A stretch of DNA of 30,255 nt from Patescibacteria group bacterium UBA5194 (lineage in GTDB: Bacteria > Patescibacteriota > Gracilibacteria > BD1-5 > UBA6164). Shown in pieces: positions 1 through 8,577 of this stretch. The DNA is taken from contig DHWA01000026.1 of NCBI GenBank assembly GCA_002412935.1, forward strand, positions 1-30,255. The letters run 5' to 3'. Every line of letters starts with the position of its first letter. Position 1 is the first letter of the stretch. The translations under genes and the position numbers were made by a program. Under the pieces are notes generated by a model that ran no database searches, had not been told where the DNA came from, and was given only the letters and a program-made list of their open reading frames with translations.

Positions 1-2
1 TA

Positions 3-1046
3 TTGTTTTTAATACTTTTAGGATTGCTACTTCTAGGTATGTATAAAGCCCATAAATGAGAAAATTTTAAAATAATCGATATAGTTAATATAAGCAAAGT
101 TGAAAAAGTAGCCGATTTACATCAACATATAGAAAGTGATGAAAGAAATAAATTTTCTTTTTTCTTATCTTACATTCCGTTTATATCTTATGCAAACTAT
201 TCTCTACTTAATTCTAACCCAACTTATAACAAAGTATATAAAAATAATTTATACATAAATCTTATTATATCGTTAATAATTTTAACAATTTATATTAATT
301 CTAACCCAACTCTAGCTTGATTTTTAGTACTTTTTTACATAATTATTGTTGCATTTATATCAGTAGTATTAGTTACCAAAAATAATTTTATATTTATTTA
401 TATCAATCATCTAAACAAGATAGAAAATTTAGAAGTATATCTAAAAACTTTTGCAGAATATTTTAAAAATTATACAAAAACTCACTTTGTACCTTTTACA
501 GAATTATTAGCTACAAATAAAGCAAAAGAATTAGCTAAAATTACAGAAGAAGAAACTTTACTAAAAACTAAAAATGATACAAAATTACCAAAATTTCTTA
601 TTTACATACCTATAATCAATCTGATTTTTTTATTCTCTCTAGATACAAAATACAGATTTCACATAATAAACTGAATTTCTTTGACTATAATAAGTCTAAT
701 TATGCTGTTTATCTACAGATGAGTTGATAGTATATTTTTATTGCTATTATTCCCTGTTTGTTTTGGAATATGAAATATGAGATGAAAACTTGCTTACAAA
801 CAAATTTTTGTATTTCATATATTTAATAGTTTAATTCTTATCAAAAATAAACTCGCAAAAATACTGACTAGAGTAAAAGAGACTAAAAACACAGTAAAAC
901 AAACTGAGTTTAAAATAGAGTGAATAATTGAAGTTGCTCCAAAGAAAATTATAGCAGAAGTGAAAGAATGAGAGATTATTGAAAAAAAGGAGTCAAAAAT
1001 TGAAACTCCAAAACAAGAAATAATACCTGAACAAACAAAACAATAA
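3..1046 (+). CDS. Multi-pass membrane protein, unknown (5' partial)
   Basis: Open from the window edge to TAA with TGA read as Gly (several in-frame TGA); 347 codons are visible and the start lies outside. The first visible residues are hydrophobic, so the edge probably cuts a first membrane segment. Two further hydrophobic blocks (about residues 80-125 and 195-255) look like paired transmembrane helices separated by a charged soluble stretch rich in Lys/Glu/Thr. The C-terminal ~60 residues are a polar Lys/Glu/Ile/Pro tail, probably cytoplasmic and unstructured. I do not recognise the family. It is followed by a short Gly-rich frame and a strong terminator, so it ends a transcription unit. 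Confidence 0.7.
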
Positions 1047-1167
1047 TTTAATAGCAACTTCATGAAGATGAGCACTTTGAAATCTTGCAACTTGAAGATT
1101 ATGACATATTAATGATGAATTAGCTGCCTATACAGCAAGAATTCAGGAACTAGAATGACACTCATAA
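1042..1167 (+). other. Short Gly-rich frame without a standard start
   Basis: Reading TGA as Gly, this frame encodes about 41 residues that look protein-like (ATSGRGALGNLATGRLGH, then an acidic helix ending IQELEGHS) and stops directly at the following terminator. No ATG, GTG or TTG start is in frame; the upstream in-frame stop is at 1021. The only ATG nearby (1062) is in another frame and gives 16 codons. It could be a decayed gene end, a peptide with a non-canonical start (ATA at 1051), or chance. Confidence 0.25.
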
Positions 1168-1193
1168 AAAAGGATTTTAAAATCCTTTTTTTT
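1165..1193 (+). terminator. Intrinsic terminator
   Basis: Perfect hairpin around AAGGATTTTAAAATCCTT followed by a T run; it lies right after the upstream reading frames and before the sdp-like locus. Confidence 0.85.
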
Positions 1194-1230
1194 ATTATGT
1201 TTTATAACCTCATATTTTTTTCATAAAAAT

Positions 1231-1277
1231 TTGCATTTCAAAAAATATTAAATAATATATAGATACTTATCTATATA
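1231..1277 (+). promoter_or_regulatory. Promoter with ArsR-type operator
   Basis: A -35-like TTGCAT (1231-1236) precedes an AT-rich -10 area (TAATAT, 1253-1258). Overlapping it is a perfect 10-2-10 inverted repeat, TATATAGATA at 1256-1265 and its complement at 1268-1277, ending 10 bases before the repressor ATG. ArsR/SmtB dimers bind palindromes of this kind, so autoregulation is likely (inference). Confidence 0.6.
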
Positions 1278-1287
1278 TCTATACATA

Positions 1288-1551
1288 ATGAATTCCATAT
1301 ATAAAGCACTTTCAGACTGAAATAGAAGAAAAATCCTTGAAATATTAAAAGAAAAAGATATGTCAGTAAGCGAGTTATTAACTCACTTCTCTATCACTCA
1401 AGCTTCTTTATCTCATCATCTTGATGTCTTAAAAAGAGCAAATCTGGTGATAGACGAAAAAAAATGACAATTTGTTTTCTATTCTCTCAATGTAAGTGTC
1501 TTTGAGGAATTTATAAAGGGGCTTATGGATTTTATAGAAAAAAAGAAATAG
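1288..1551 (+). CDS. ArsR-family HTH repressor (SdpR-like)
   Basis: 87-residue winged-helix protein. The start MNSIYKALSDGNRRKILEIL is the classical first helix of ArsR proteins (usually LADPTRRRIL); the recognition helix region follows (ITQASLSHHLDVLKRANLV) and the wing is at FVFYSLN. The cysteines used for metal sensing in ArsR/SmtB are absent, as in SdpR-type members that control an adjacent immunity gene. TGA supplies Gly in SDGN and in the beta-wing (KKGQF). The next gene on the same strand encodes an SdpI-like protein, the B. subtilis sdpR-sdpI arrangement, but here a 362-bp repeat-filled gap separates them. A palindromic operator candidate lies just upstream. Confidence 0.85.
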
Positions 1552-1913
1552 AATTTCTTTTCTGTCATTGCGAGGTACGAAGCAATCCAGTAACAATGAT
1601 TATAATAATAAGCCAAGTTCTCTGGATCGCCACACTTCGTTCGCGATGACATTGTAAAAAATTTTTACTACATTGGAAAACAGTTAGAAACTTGGGGGTT
1701 TGGTTGGGGTGTATAGCCTGTCCCGTACTTGATACGGGAATAGTGAGTACATACCGTAAGCCACCAAATATAAATTCTGAAATTCGAGCCCCCCAAATCT
1801 TTTGCTTACTTTTGGATTCAAAAGTAAGAAGTAATTAAACTTTTGTATCTAAAAAATTAATTTAAATTACAAAAATACAAATAAAATATATTTTACAATT
1901 TAATAACAATTTT
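1552..1913. repeat. Repeat-filled gap between repressor and sdpI
   Basis: No gene seen. It holds a ~90-bp imperfect palindrome (1563-1652) with arms TGTCATTGCGAGGTACGAAG and a partner near 1622-1652, a hairpin at about 1719-1739 (TCCCGTACTTGATACGGGA), and the left copy of a 96-97 bp repeat (1741-1836) found again inverted at 2730-2826. The rest is AT-rich leader before sdpI. Confidence 0.8.
1741..1836 (+). repeat. Left arm of ~97-bp inverted repeat around sdpI
   Basis: Matches the reverse complement of 2730-2826 almost base for base: TAGTGAGTACATACCGTAAG, then the Gly/Cys-rich middle, then a perfect hairpin CTTACTTTTG-gatt-CAAAAGTAAG and GTAATT. A degraded third copy of the hairpin end is at about 5440-5475. 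It contains no coding frame. Confidence 0.85.
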
Positions 1914-2552
1914 ATGAAAAATAAACTTCTCATCTACAAACTACTTATAGTTTTATTTATGATTGTAATCTGAGTTTATGTATATCCTATGCTTCCAGAT
2001 ATAGTTCCTATTCATTGGGGATTTGATGGAAAACCTGACAATATGTGATCAAAACTTATTAATGTAATTACATTCCCTATTATAGCATTTATTTTGGTTA
2101 TATTATTTGCTTTTCTACCAAAACTTGACCCAAAAAAGGAAAATTATGACAAGTTTTGAAAAACTTGGGAAGTATTTCAGTTTAGTATAATCTGACTAAT
2201 GCTTTATGTACAAATAATTACAAGTTTTGTTACTCTAAACCCAGAGTACAATATAAGCAGATTTATGCTATTTTGAATATGAATACTTTTTGTAATACTT
2301 TGAAATTATATGTGAAAAATCAGACAAAATTATTTTGTTGGAATCAAGCTTCCCTGGACTCTTGCAAATGAAGAAAACTGGAATAAAACTCATAGATTTT
2401 GAGGAAAAATGTTTATGCTAGCAGGAGTATTATTTATCTTAAATGCAATTTTCTTGTGGCAAGTAGTTGGAGTTTTTATAATTGCTATATCATTAGTACT
2501 TATAGCTCCGATAGTTTATTCATATTTGATTTTTAGGAAGATGAGGAAATAG
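1914..2552 (+). CDS. sdpI: SdpI-family immunity membrane protein (DUF1648)
   Basis: 212 residues. The N-terminal part is a DUF1648 domain: a first transmembrane helix followed by the motif YPMLPDIVPIHWGFDGKPDN, diagnostic for the family. The C-terminal half is the SdpI domain with NYFVGIKLPWTLANEENWNK followed by two hydrophobic helices. Around six membrane segments can be drawn. In B. subtilis SdpI protects against the SdpC toxin and with SdpR forms a signal-transduction pair; an ArsR-type gene lies upstream here too. No SdpC-like toxin is visible in the window. The gene sits exactly between two inverted ~97-bp repeats, which may have carried it. Start chosen at the first ATG before the first helix; no Shine-Dalgarno sequence. 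Confidence 0.88.
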
Positions 2553-2888
2553 AATTTATTTTTTTTTCCGTCATTCCTGCGAAGGCAGGAATCTATAAAT
2601 AAGTTTTTCCTTCTTTGTCCTTCTGAGAGTAGCGAAGAATCTCTTTGTATCTGCATTGTCATCCTGAAGCAAGTTTGCTGAATCTATAATACATCGTTAA
2701 ATTCATAAATAATTTTAAATACACAATTCAATTACTTCTCACTTTTGAATCCAAAAGTAAGCAAAAGATTTAGGGGGCTTCGAATTTCAGAATTAATGTT
2801 TGGTGGCTTACGGTATGTACTCACTATCGTCTCACCCCCTAAGACCCCATATTTCTGGGAGATTTTTTGTAGGGAGAAACTATCTGAA
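2553..2888. repeat. Cluster of palindromic intergenic repeats
   Basis: No gene seen. It contains the hairpin ATTCCTGCGAAGGCAGGAAT (2573-2592), a partial copy of the CTGAGAGTAGCGAAGAATC element (about 2622-2660), a third GTCATCCTGAAGC-type half element (about 2658-2690), and the right arm of the inverted repeat flanking sdpI. Confidence 0.75.
2730..2826 (-). repeat. Right arm of ~97-bp inverted repeat around sdpI
   Basis: Inverted copy of 1741-1836 with only a handful of differences, including the hairpin with arms CTTTTG/CAAAAG at 2742-2759. Sequence beyond the core (about 2827-2870) is G/C-run rich as on the other side but diverged. Confidence 0.85.
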
Positions 2889-3125
2889 TTACACTTTTAA
2901 ATAAAAATAATCAAACTTTGTATCTTTAAGTTCATGACAATAGATTTCATTAAAACTTGTTTCAAGTAACCATTTATTTTTATCCTTTAAATCTTCAAAA
3001 GCTTCATTTTTTGAACTTCATTCTCAAATTCAAAGCATTTGCACATTTTCAATATCAGGATCAGTTGCTTCACTATTTGGTTGATAAGTATATCATTCAA
3101 AAGTTAGGAAAATATATTTATTCAT
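2889..3125 (-). CDS. Small hypothetical protein (78 aa)
   Basis: A single reading frame with TGA as Gly (four in-frame TGA). The protein starts MNKYIFLTFEGYTYQP, is acidic in the middle (SEATDPDIENVQ) and ends with an aromatic stretch (FDYFYLKV). The middle GIGEGSSKNEAFEDL and the short beta-alpha-beta look resemble small HicB/DUF1902-like folds, but I cannot assign it. It is the last gene of the minus-strand DpnI locus, lying just beyond that locus's hairpin, so it is probably expressed only by read-through or from its own start; the sequence before the ATG is the hairpin itself, without a ribosome-binding site. Confidence 0.6.
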
Positions 3126-3126
3126 A

Positions 3127-3170
3127 AAAAAATAGTTAGATAATAAACGATCATGATCTAACTATTTTTT
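3127..3170 (-). terminator. Terminator of the DpnI locus
   Basis: Stem AAAAAATAGTTAGAT (3127-3141) pairs with ATCTAACTATTTTTT (3155-3169), giving a T run on either strand. It lies 18 bases after the stop of the 273-residue protein on the minus strand. Confidence 0.75.
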
Positions 3171-3188
3171 TGGGAAATGCAAATTTAA

Positions 3189-4010
3189 TTATGCTAATTC
3201 TTGTAAAATTGAATCAATTGCTTTTTTTGCTAATAAATCCTTATCTTTCTTTTTGTTCATTTCTATTTTTTGATCTAATATCAATTCAATTGATAATTTC
3301 ATAACTGGAAAAAATTTTAAACATTCTTCTTCTGATAATTCATGTACTCATTTACTTAAAATTGAATAAATTTTTTTCATTTTAACCAATTGTTCTGGTA
3401 AAAAATCTTGTAATATTTCAACTTTTTCGTCCATATGTTTTTTTCTGAAATCATCTTCTAATATTTGTAAACCTGGTTTATTTTCTTCAAATGTTTTAAA
3501 AATAAGATTTTCAAATATTCTTCTTAAATAAACAAAAGAACCAGCTCAAATTCAGTGAGCATTAAGTCATATGGATTTTTTAAAATTTTCTAGATCATTT
3601 TTAGGTAAAATTTTATCATATTTTTTTCATAATTCAGCAAAATTTATATCAGCTAATGATGGATATTGTCATATCTTAGTAATTGTTTCATCAGTAATAT
3701 AAACATAAAATTGTATTTCATCATTATTTTTTCTTTTACAAGTCAAAGAAATATTTTTATATCATTTAACTTGAGTATATTGTTGGTAATATTTAGAATA
3801 AATTTTATTACTTCTAATATATAAATCTCATCATAATTCTATCGAGTAAGTAGTATCAATATGATTGACTGAACTATATCAATCAACATCTCATTCAAAA
3901 AAGTTATCTTCTAAATCAGATATTTTTATTTCATCATATAATGATGTTTCAAAGTAAAAATCATGTTTATTTATTTTATTTTTTTCATCTTCAATTACTT
4001 CTTCTAACAT
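3189..4010 (-). CDS. Hypothetical protein next to DpnI-type endonuclease (273 aa)
   Basis: Continuous with TGA as Gly (about a dozen in-frame TGA). An N-terminal mostly beta region (to about residue 110) is followed by an alpha-helical C-terminal half with a Gly-rich turn (NAHGIGAGSFVYLRRIFEN), a SKGVHELSEEECLKFF segment and a Lys-rich end. That C-terminal pattern recurs in hypothetical proteins associated with mobile or defence regions, but I cannot name a family. It starts 17 bases after the stop of the DpnI-like gene, so the two are almost certainly co-transcribed. It could be a partner of the endonuclease or an independent defence factor (inference). Confidence 0.75.
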
Positions 4011-4027
4011 AATTACATATTATTAAA

Positions 4028-4783
4028 TTATAAAACCCTATACTTACCACTACTCACAAACTCCAAATATCCTTTATCCCTCAAAAATTGAAGCTGTTGC
4101 CTAATTTTATCTTTGATAAAATTATTATTTGGATATTTTTGTTTTAAAACTGGTTCAAAAGTATATAATTCATCAAGTGAAAAATCCTTTTTTCAAAGCA
4201 TTTCTATACACTTCATTATATCCAAAATCCATCCTTTGGATTCTACTTTTTTATCTCTTAAAAATAGTGTTTTATTCCAATTATGCAATATATCTTTTTT
4301 AGCTATATGTTCTCAATTTTTTATATAAAAAATTTTTCCACTTTCTGGAATTGGAGAAAGTAATATGTTGCAACCAATCCAACCCGCTCTTTTTGCTGTA
4401 ATAGGTAACGGTTTTCTTTCTTCTATAATTTCGGAAGTAAAATAATGTTTTGGAATAACAACAAAATTACTGATTTGGTAATCCAATTTATAATTTAAAA
4501 AGAAAAAATTGGGATTATTATCACTTTTTAATCTCTCAATCATCGTAGAATAAGCTCAATCAGTGATTTTATTTCATAAAGATTTTCATGACTTTAATTC
4601 ATAATCTTCTTTGCAACTATCACAATAAAAATCTGCTACTGGTTTATTATTGCTATAATGAAAAATAGGAGCTCAACAATTCGGACAAAATATATTTTTT
4701 CAAGTCCAAAACTCTGTCATCACTCTTGCTTTTTGAGAATTGCTTTTATATTGACTAACGATGTTTGAATCTAAGAAAATCAT
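4028..4783 (-). CDS. dpnI: DpnI-type (methyl-GATC) restriction endonuclease
   Basis: 251 residues, the length of DpnI (about 254). The catalytic domain contains a PD-(D/E)XK core with Asp51 (VADFYC), Glu62 and Lys64 (YELKSG) and a zinc site from Cys33, Cys36, Cys54 and Cys57. The stretch DGAYSTMIERLKSDNNPNFF and the RAGWIGCNILL segment are characteristic of the DpnI/Dam-replacing family. The C-terminal ~75 residues (from KGWILDIMKCIEML to LRDKGYLEF) form the winged helix that also reads methylated DNA. Known DpnI cuts GATC only when the adenine is methylated, so the host should lack Dam methylation; no methyltransferase is visible here. It is the second gene of a minus-strand cluster, between a 79-residue and a 273-residue unknown protein, in an island flanked by palindromic repeats. 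Confidence 0.92.
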
Positions 4784-4815
4784 AAATTTTTATTATTAAT
4801 CGATTGAATTCATAA

Positions 4816-5055
4816 TTACAAATTTATCTTATAAAATCATGGATACAACTTATATCAAAATTTTTCTAAATCAGATAAAACTTCAAAATAAGTTTTTCTA
4901 ATTAATTCATTGTTAAAATTACACCTTCAAAGTATCTTTTTCAAAGCATTTTCTAACAATAAAAAATCCTTTTTATTTTTTATCCTTCCAAATCAAGCAA
5001 GAAATCAATCAATACTTGTTCTAATTACACTTTTCAGAAAAAGCTCTTTTTCCAT
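4816..5055 (-). CDS. Small hypothetical protein (79 aa)
   Basis: Read with TGA as Gly: MEKELFLKSVIRTSIDGF at the start, predicted mostly helical, with a basic middle (RIKNKKDF, KKILGRC) and ending KLYPGFYKINL. An in-frame stop just upstream fixes the start. It lies 32 bases upstream of the DpnI-like gene on the same strand and is probably the first gene of that operon. No family recognised; size and charge would fit a regulator, but no helix-turn-helix is evident. Confidence 0.6.
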
Positions 5056-5155
5056 ATTTAATTACTTACAATATAATAAAAAAAATAAAAATTACAAGGT
5101 AAATATATTTTATATTCCCAATATATACGAATTATTTATTTTTGCAAATTAATTT

Positions 5156-5700
5156 TTTACTTTTATCCTAATTAGCCACTTTATTACCCGGAGAGATTCC
5201 GTGTCAAGCATGGAATGACAAGATAGAACAAAAACAATTTAGTACAATACAAGGTAGATTCCCGGGTCAAGCCCGAGAATGACAAGAATTAGAACAATAA
5301 TGACACCATTTTTTTCACTAAGTGGTCAATTGAAAGGCAAAACCCAAAACCACAAAATAAATCATAATTTGTGATATGTACATAAACTTAGAAACGATTC
5401 AGGGATTTTTAAGGGGATGAAATCCCTTAAATTCTTTTGTTTTACTTTTGGAATCAAAAGTAAAGAGTAATTGAGTTCTGTTAAAAAAGGAAAACTATTT
5501 GATAGATTCCTGCCTTCGCAGGAATGACGAAAGGAATTTCAAAATAATAATATAGATACAAAGGGATTCTTCGTTACTCTCAGAATGACAACACAGATAC
5601 AGAATGACAATTTAGTACAATATAAAGTAGATTCCCGGGTCAAGCCCGAGAATGACAATATAAAATACTATTATTTTTGCTTTTTATAATACTTATGTAT
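5156..5700. repeat. Array of palindromic intergenic repeats
   Basis: No gene seen. In order: GATTCCGTGTCAAGCATGGAAT hairpin (about 5195-5217); AGATTCCCGGGTCAAGCCCG element (5256-5284); a degraded copy of the sdpI-flanking repeat with hairpin TTTACTTTTGgaatCAAAAGTAAA (about 5440-5466); ATTCCTGCCTTCGCAGGAAT hairpin (about 5506-5525); AAGGGATTCTTCGTTACTCT half element (about 5561-5590); and a second CCCGGGTCAAGCCCG copy (about 5628-5656). The two CCCGGG copies share upstream sequence (ATTTAGTACAATA), so 5238-5284 and 5610-5656 are direct repeats. Confidence 0.8.
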
Positions 5701-5705
5701 ATAAT
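5677..5705 (+). promoter_or_regulatory. Promoter of lemA-htpX
   Basis: TTGCTT (5677-5682), 17-base spacer, perfect TATAAT (5700-5705). The lemA ATG is 33 bases further on. Confidence 0.65.
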
Positions 5706-5737
5706 TAAAACACAATTTAATTCTTTACTAATTTATT

Positions 5738-6295
5738 ATGACTGGAACATATATACTTCTTGGAGTACTTGCTCTTGCTGTTATTATTACTATTTCAAAA
5801 TACAATGGTATCGTTACTCTTAAAAATATCAGAAAACAATCTTTTGCTGATATCGATGTACAATTAAAACTTAGATTTGATTTAGTTCCAAATCTAGTAA
5901 GTGCAGTAAAATGATATATGACACATGAAAAAGAAACTTTGGAAAAAGTAACAGAAGCTAGAACTAATTTCTTAAATGCTTGAGATAATATAGATGCTAA
6001 AATGCAAGCTGATAATATGCTTTCTGGTGCTTTGAAATCTATTTTTGCTGTTGCTGAAAGTTATCCTGATTTGAAAGCTAATGCAAGTTTTCTACAATTA
6101 CAAAGTGAATTATCAGATATAGAAAACAAAATTGCTGCTTCTAGAAGATTTTTCAACAGTTCAACTCAAGAATACAATACTTATATTGAAATATTTCCAA
6201 ACAATATAATTGCTGGAATGTTTGGTTTTAAATGAGAAGATTTATATGAAATAACAAATGCAGTAGAAAAAGAAAATGTAAAAGTTGAATTTTAA
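5738..6295 (+). CDS. lemA: LemA family protein
   Basis: 185 residues with the LemA layout: a short N-terminal outside part, one transmembrane helix (about residues 3-20), then a helical-bundle domain beginning YNGIVTLKNIRKQSFADIDV and containing the conserved RFDLVPNLVSAVKGYMTHEK, SYPDLKANASFLQLQSELSD and YNTYIEIFPNNIIAGMFGFK motifs. LemA proteins are membrane-anchored with an unknown exact role and are often paired with peptidases or HtpX. Here htpX follows 30 bases downstream, the standard lemA-htpX pairing, and both probably share the promoter at 5677-5705. Confidence 0.95.
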
Positions 6296-6325
6296 TACTC
6301 TTATTATATTTTTAAAATAAATCTA

Positions 6326-7234
6326 ATGCCAATAATCTGATTACAAACATCTAAAACTCAAAACAATTTGAGAGTAGTATTTTTGATATCTCTACTACCA
6401 TTACTCGTTTTTTTGTGTTTACTTATTTTCTATACAATGACAAATAAATGAATAGCTTTTCAAGAATCTATTTATATGTCTTGAATAACTGTTTTATATA
6501 GTTCTCCTTTGATTTTATTGTGGCTTATAATATGAATAACTATTCAAAAAAAACTTATATTTGGTTTTACTTGAGCTAGAGAAATACAAAGAACAGATAA
6601 TCCAGAAATTTACAATATAGTAGAAAATCTATGTATAAGTAGAGGTTTACCAATACCAAAAATATGAATAATCGATGATGATAGTATGAATGCTTTTGCA
6701 ACTTGATGGAGTCCTAAAAACTCATATATCGTATTTTCAAAATGATTAATTGAAAAATTGGATAAAAGAGAAATTGAGGCTGTTGCATGACACGAATTGA
6801 CTCATATAATGAATTGAGATGTAAAAACTATGGTTATCACAAATGTATTTATATGAATCATCTGAACAATTTGATATATATTGATGAGAACTAGATGAAA
6901 GAAAAATCCTCTACCTCTTTTATGATTATTTTTATATTTACTTTCTTTGATTTTACTTCCTCTTATAAATTTAGCTATTTCAAGAAAAAAAGAATTTCTA
7001 GCTGATGCTTGAAGTGTAGAACTAACAAAAGACAAAGATTCTATGATTAAAGCATTACAAAAAATCTCAACAGATGCTCGTATAGAATATATTGACTGAA
7101 AAAGTTCAACGGTTTCATCAATGTTTATTTATTCCCCAAAAAGTAATACTAAAAGTGCTTTCAGTTTCATAAGCAATATGATGTCCACTCATCCTCCAAT
7201 TGAAGAAAGAATAGAATTATTGCAGAAATATTAA
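6326..7234 (+). CDS. htpX: Membrane zinc metalloprotease HtpX
   Basis: 302 residues, M48B family. Two N-terminal transmembrane helices (about 17-38 and 54-76) precede the cytoplasmic protease domain with the zinc motif HELTH at 156-160 (context AVAGHELTHIMNGDV) and the third zinc ligand Glu223 in KKEFLADAG; two more hydrophobic segments lie between (about 170-188 and 197-218). The C-terminal STHPPIEERIELL is the family signature near the end. It degrades misfolded membrane proteins as part of envelope quality control. The Gly before HE is encoded by TGA. Gene order lemA-htpX is conserved in many bacteria. Confidence 0.96.
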
Positions 7235-7235
7235 C

Positions 7236-7266
7236 AAAAAAAAGGAATTATATTCCTTTTTTTATT
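7236..7266. terminator. Bidirectional terminator between htpX and mtaB
   Basis: AAAAAAAGGAAT-tat-ATTCCTTTTTTT hairpin directly after the htpX stop; the mtaB stop codon on the opposite strand (7262-7264) overlaps its T run. Confidence 0.8.
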
Positions 7267-8536
7267 TTTTCAACTTCCCCACCACAATCTCATTCCTCTT
7301 AACAACTCCCTCAATAATCTCAAAATTATCATTTGTAACTTCTATATAATTCTCAGTCCATCATTTAAACTGTCCGTTTTTTACTGATTCTATAAGTACT
7401 TCAAAAGTCCTTCATTTTTGAATTTTTATAAATTTATTTCTTACTTTTTCTCAAAGCTTTGAGATTCTATTAAATCTATCTTTTTTAATTTTTTCATCAA
7501 TTTGATTTTTATAGCTTCAAGCTGGAACATTTTCCCCATATTTGTGAGGAGAAAAAGTAAATGCATGAAGCTTTGTAATATTGTAATCCTGCACTAAATT
7601 ATAAGTATCTAAGAAATTATCTTCAGTTTCTCATGGAAAACCAATAATTAAATCAGCTCAAATACTAACAGAAACTCAATCTTCCCTTTTTATATTTCTA
7701 GTTTTTTCTAACATATCTTTTATGTATGCAGAATCATAATGCCTGTGCATAGATTTAAGTATTTCATCTGATCCAGATTGTATAGAATAGTGAAAATGTG
7801 GATAAATTCTCTTATTTTCAAAAAGTTTTAATAATTTATCATCTACAAATTCTGGTCATAGAGAACTAATCCTTATTCTTCTGATTTTTGTTTCTTGTAA
7901 AATGCTTTTAATAAGCTCTGAAAGTTTTGAACCACTTAAATCATTTGTACTTTTTAATCACCAAGCACCTAAGTTTACTCAAGTCAAAACTATTTCTTTT
8001 CCTCAGGCTTTTTCATATTCTATTATATCATTTAAAATTGCTTCATTTTCTCTAAAAAAATGAGCTCATCTTTTTTGTACAGTAAGACAAAAAGTACAGA
8101 AACTATCGCATCATGATTGAATAAGAATGAATTTTTTGGTGTAGATAGATTTTGAGATCCCTCTGCTCTCGCTATCGCTCGAACAGTCCCCCTTATTAAG
8201 GGGGATCAAGGGGGATTTTTTACTTTTCACTAATTCCGGTTCCTCCGGCAATACTTCTATCTTATCTTGATAAGGAGCTAATTCTTTATAAACTTCATAA
8301 AAAGTAGTTAATACCTTTCATTTATCAAGTGAACCACATCAACTCAGGTATATTTTTTCATCTGGTTCAAGTTTTTTGATACTATCAATCACAAATTTAA
8401 CCCATTTCCTTTTTGCTTTATCAGTAACCACACAAGAGGCAATAAAAATACCTTTTTTTCATAGAAAAAAACCACTATTTAACCATATATCAGTGTAGTA
8501 TTTATTAACTTTACATCAAAAAATTTTGTATTGCAT
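7262..8536 (-). CDS. mtaB: tRNA methylthiotransferase MtaB-like, radical SAM
   Basis: 424 residues. The MTTase N-terminal domain has three cluster-binding cysteines: Cys8 (FGCKVN, as in MtaB), Cys35 (IASCVVT) and Cys67 (SGCGS). The radical-SAM motif is Cys143-x3-Cys147-x2-Cys150 in QSGCDSFCTFC, and later core motifs follow (VLTGVNLG, IGADLIIGFPGETEDNF). A TRAM domain forms the last ~60 residues. The family converts N6-threonylcarbamoyladenosine at tRNA position 37 to its 2-methylthio form. Odd feature: residues about 105-128 (KSPLIPLNKGDCSSDSESRG) are encoded by a GC-rich palindromic element in frame, exactly in the linker between the first domain and the radical-SAM core. MiaB or RimO is less likely from the GCKVN start. 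Confidence 0.9.
8152..8222 (-). repeat. Palindromic element inserted in frame within mtaB
   Basis: GC-rich block inside an AT-rich gene. It contains the hairpin CCCCCTTATTAAGGGGG (about 8189-8205), an extra GGGGGAT direct repeat, and an imperfect palindrome around CTCTCGCTATCGCTCG (about 8166-8181). It adds about 24 codons in frame without a stop. Similar coding insertions are known as palindromic elements in Rickettsia and other bacteria. Confidence 0.75.
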
Positions 8537-8577
8537 AGAGTGTGTAGTGTTAAAAAAATCCTTGAAAACAAGGATTA

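Noticed and set aside
5156..5700. CRISPR array
   Set aside because: Repeats are palindromic, irregularly spaced and of different families; no regular spacers and no cas genes.
8152..8222. Horizontal transfer of mtaB because of its GC-rich part
   Set aside because: Only the ~70-bp element is GC-rich; the rest of the gene has the local composition and TGA glycine.
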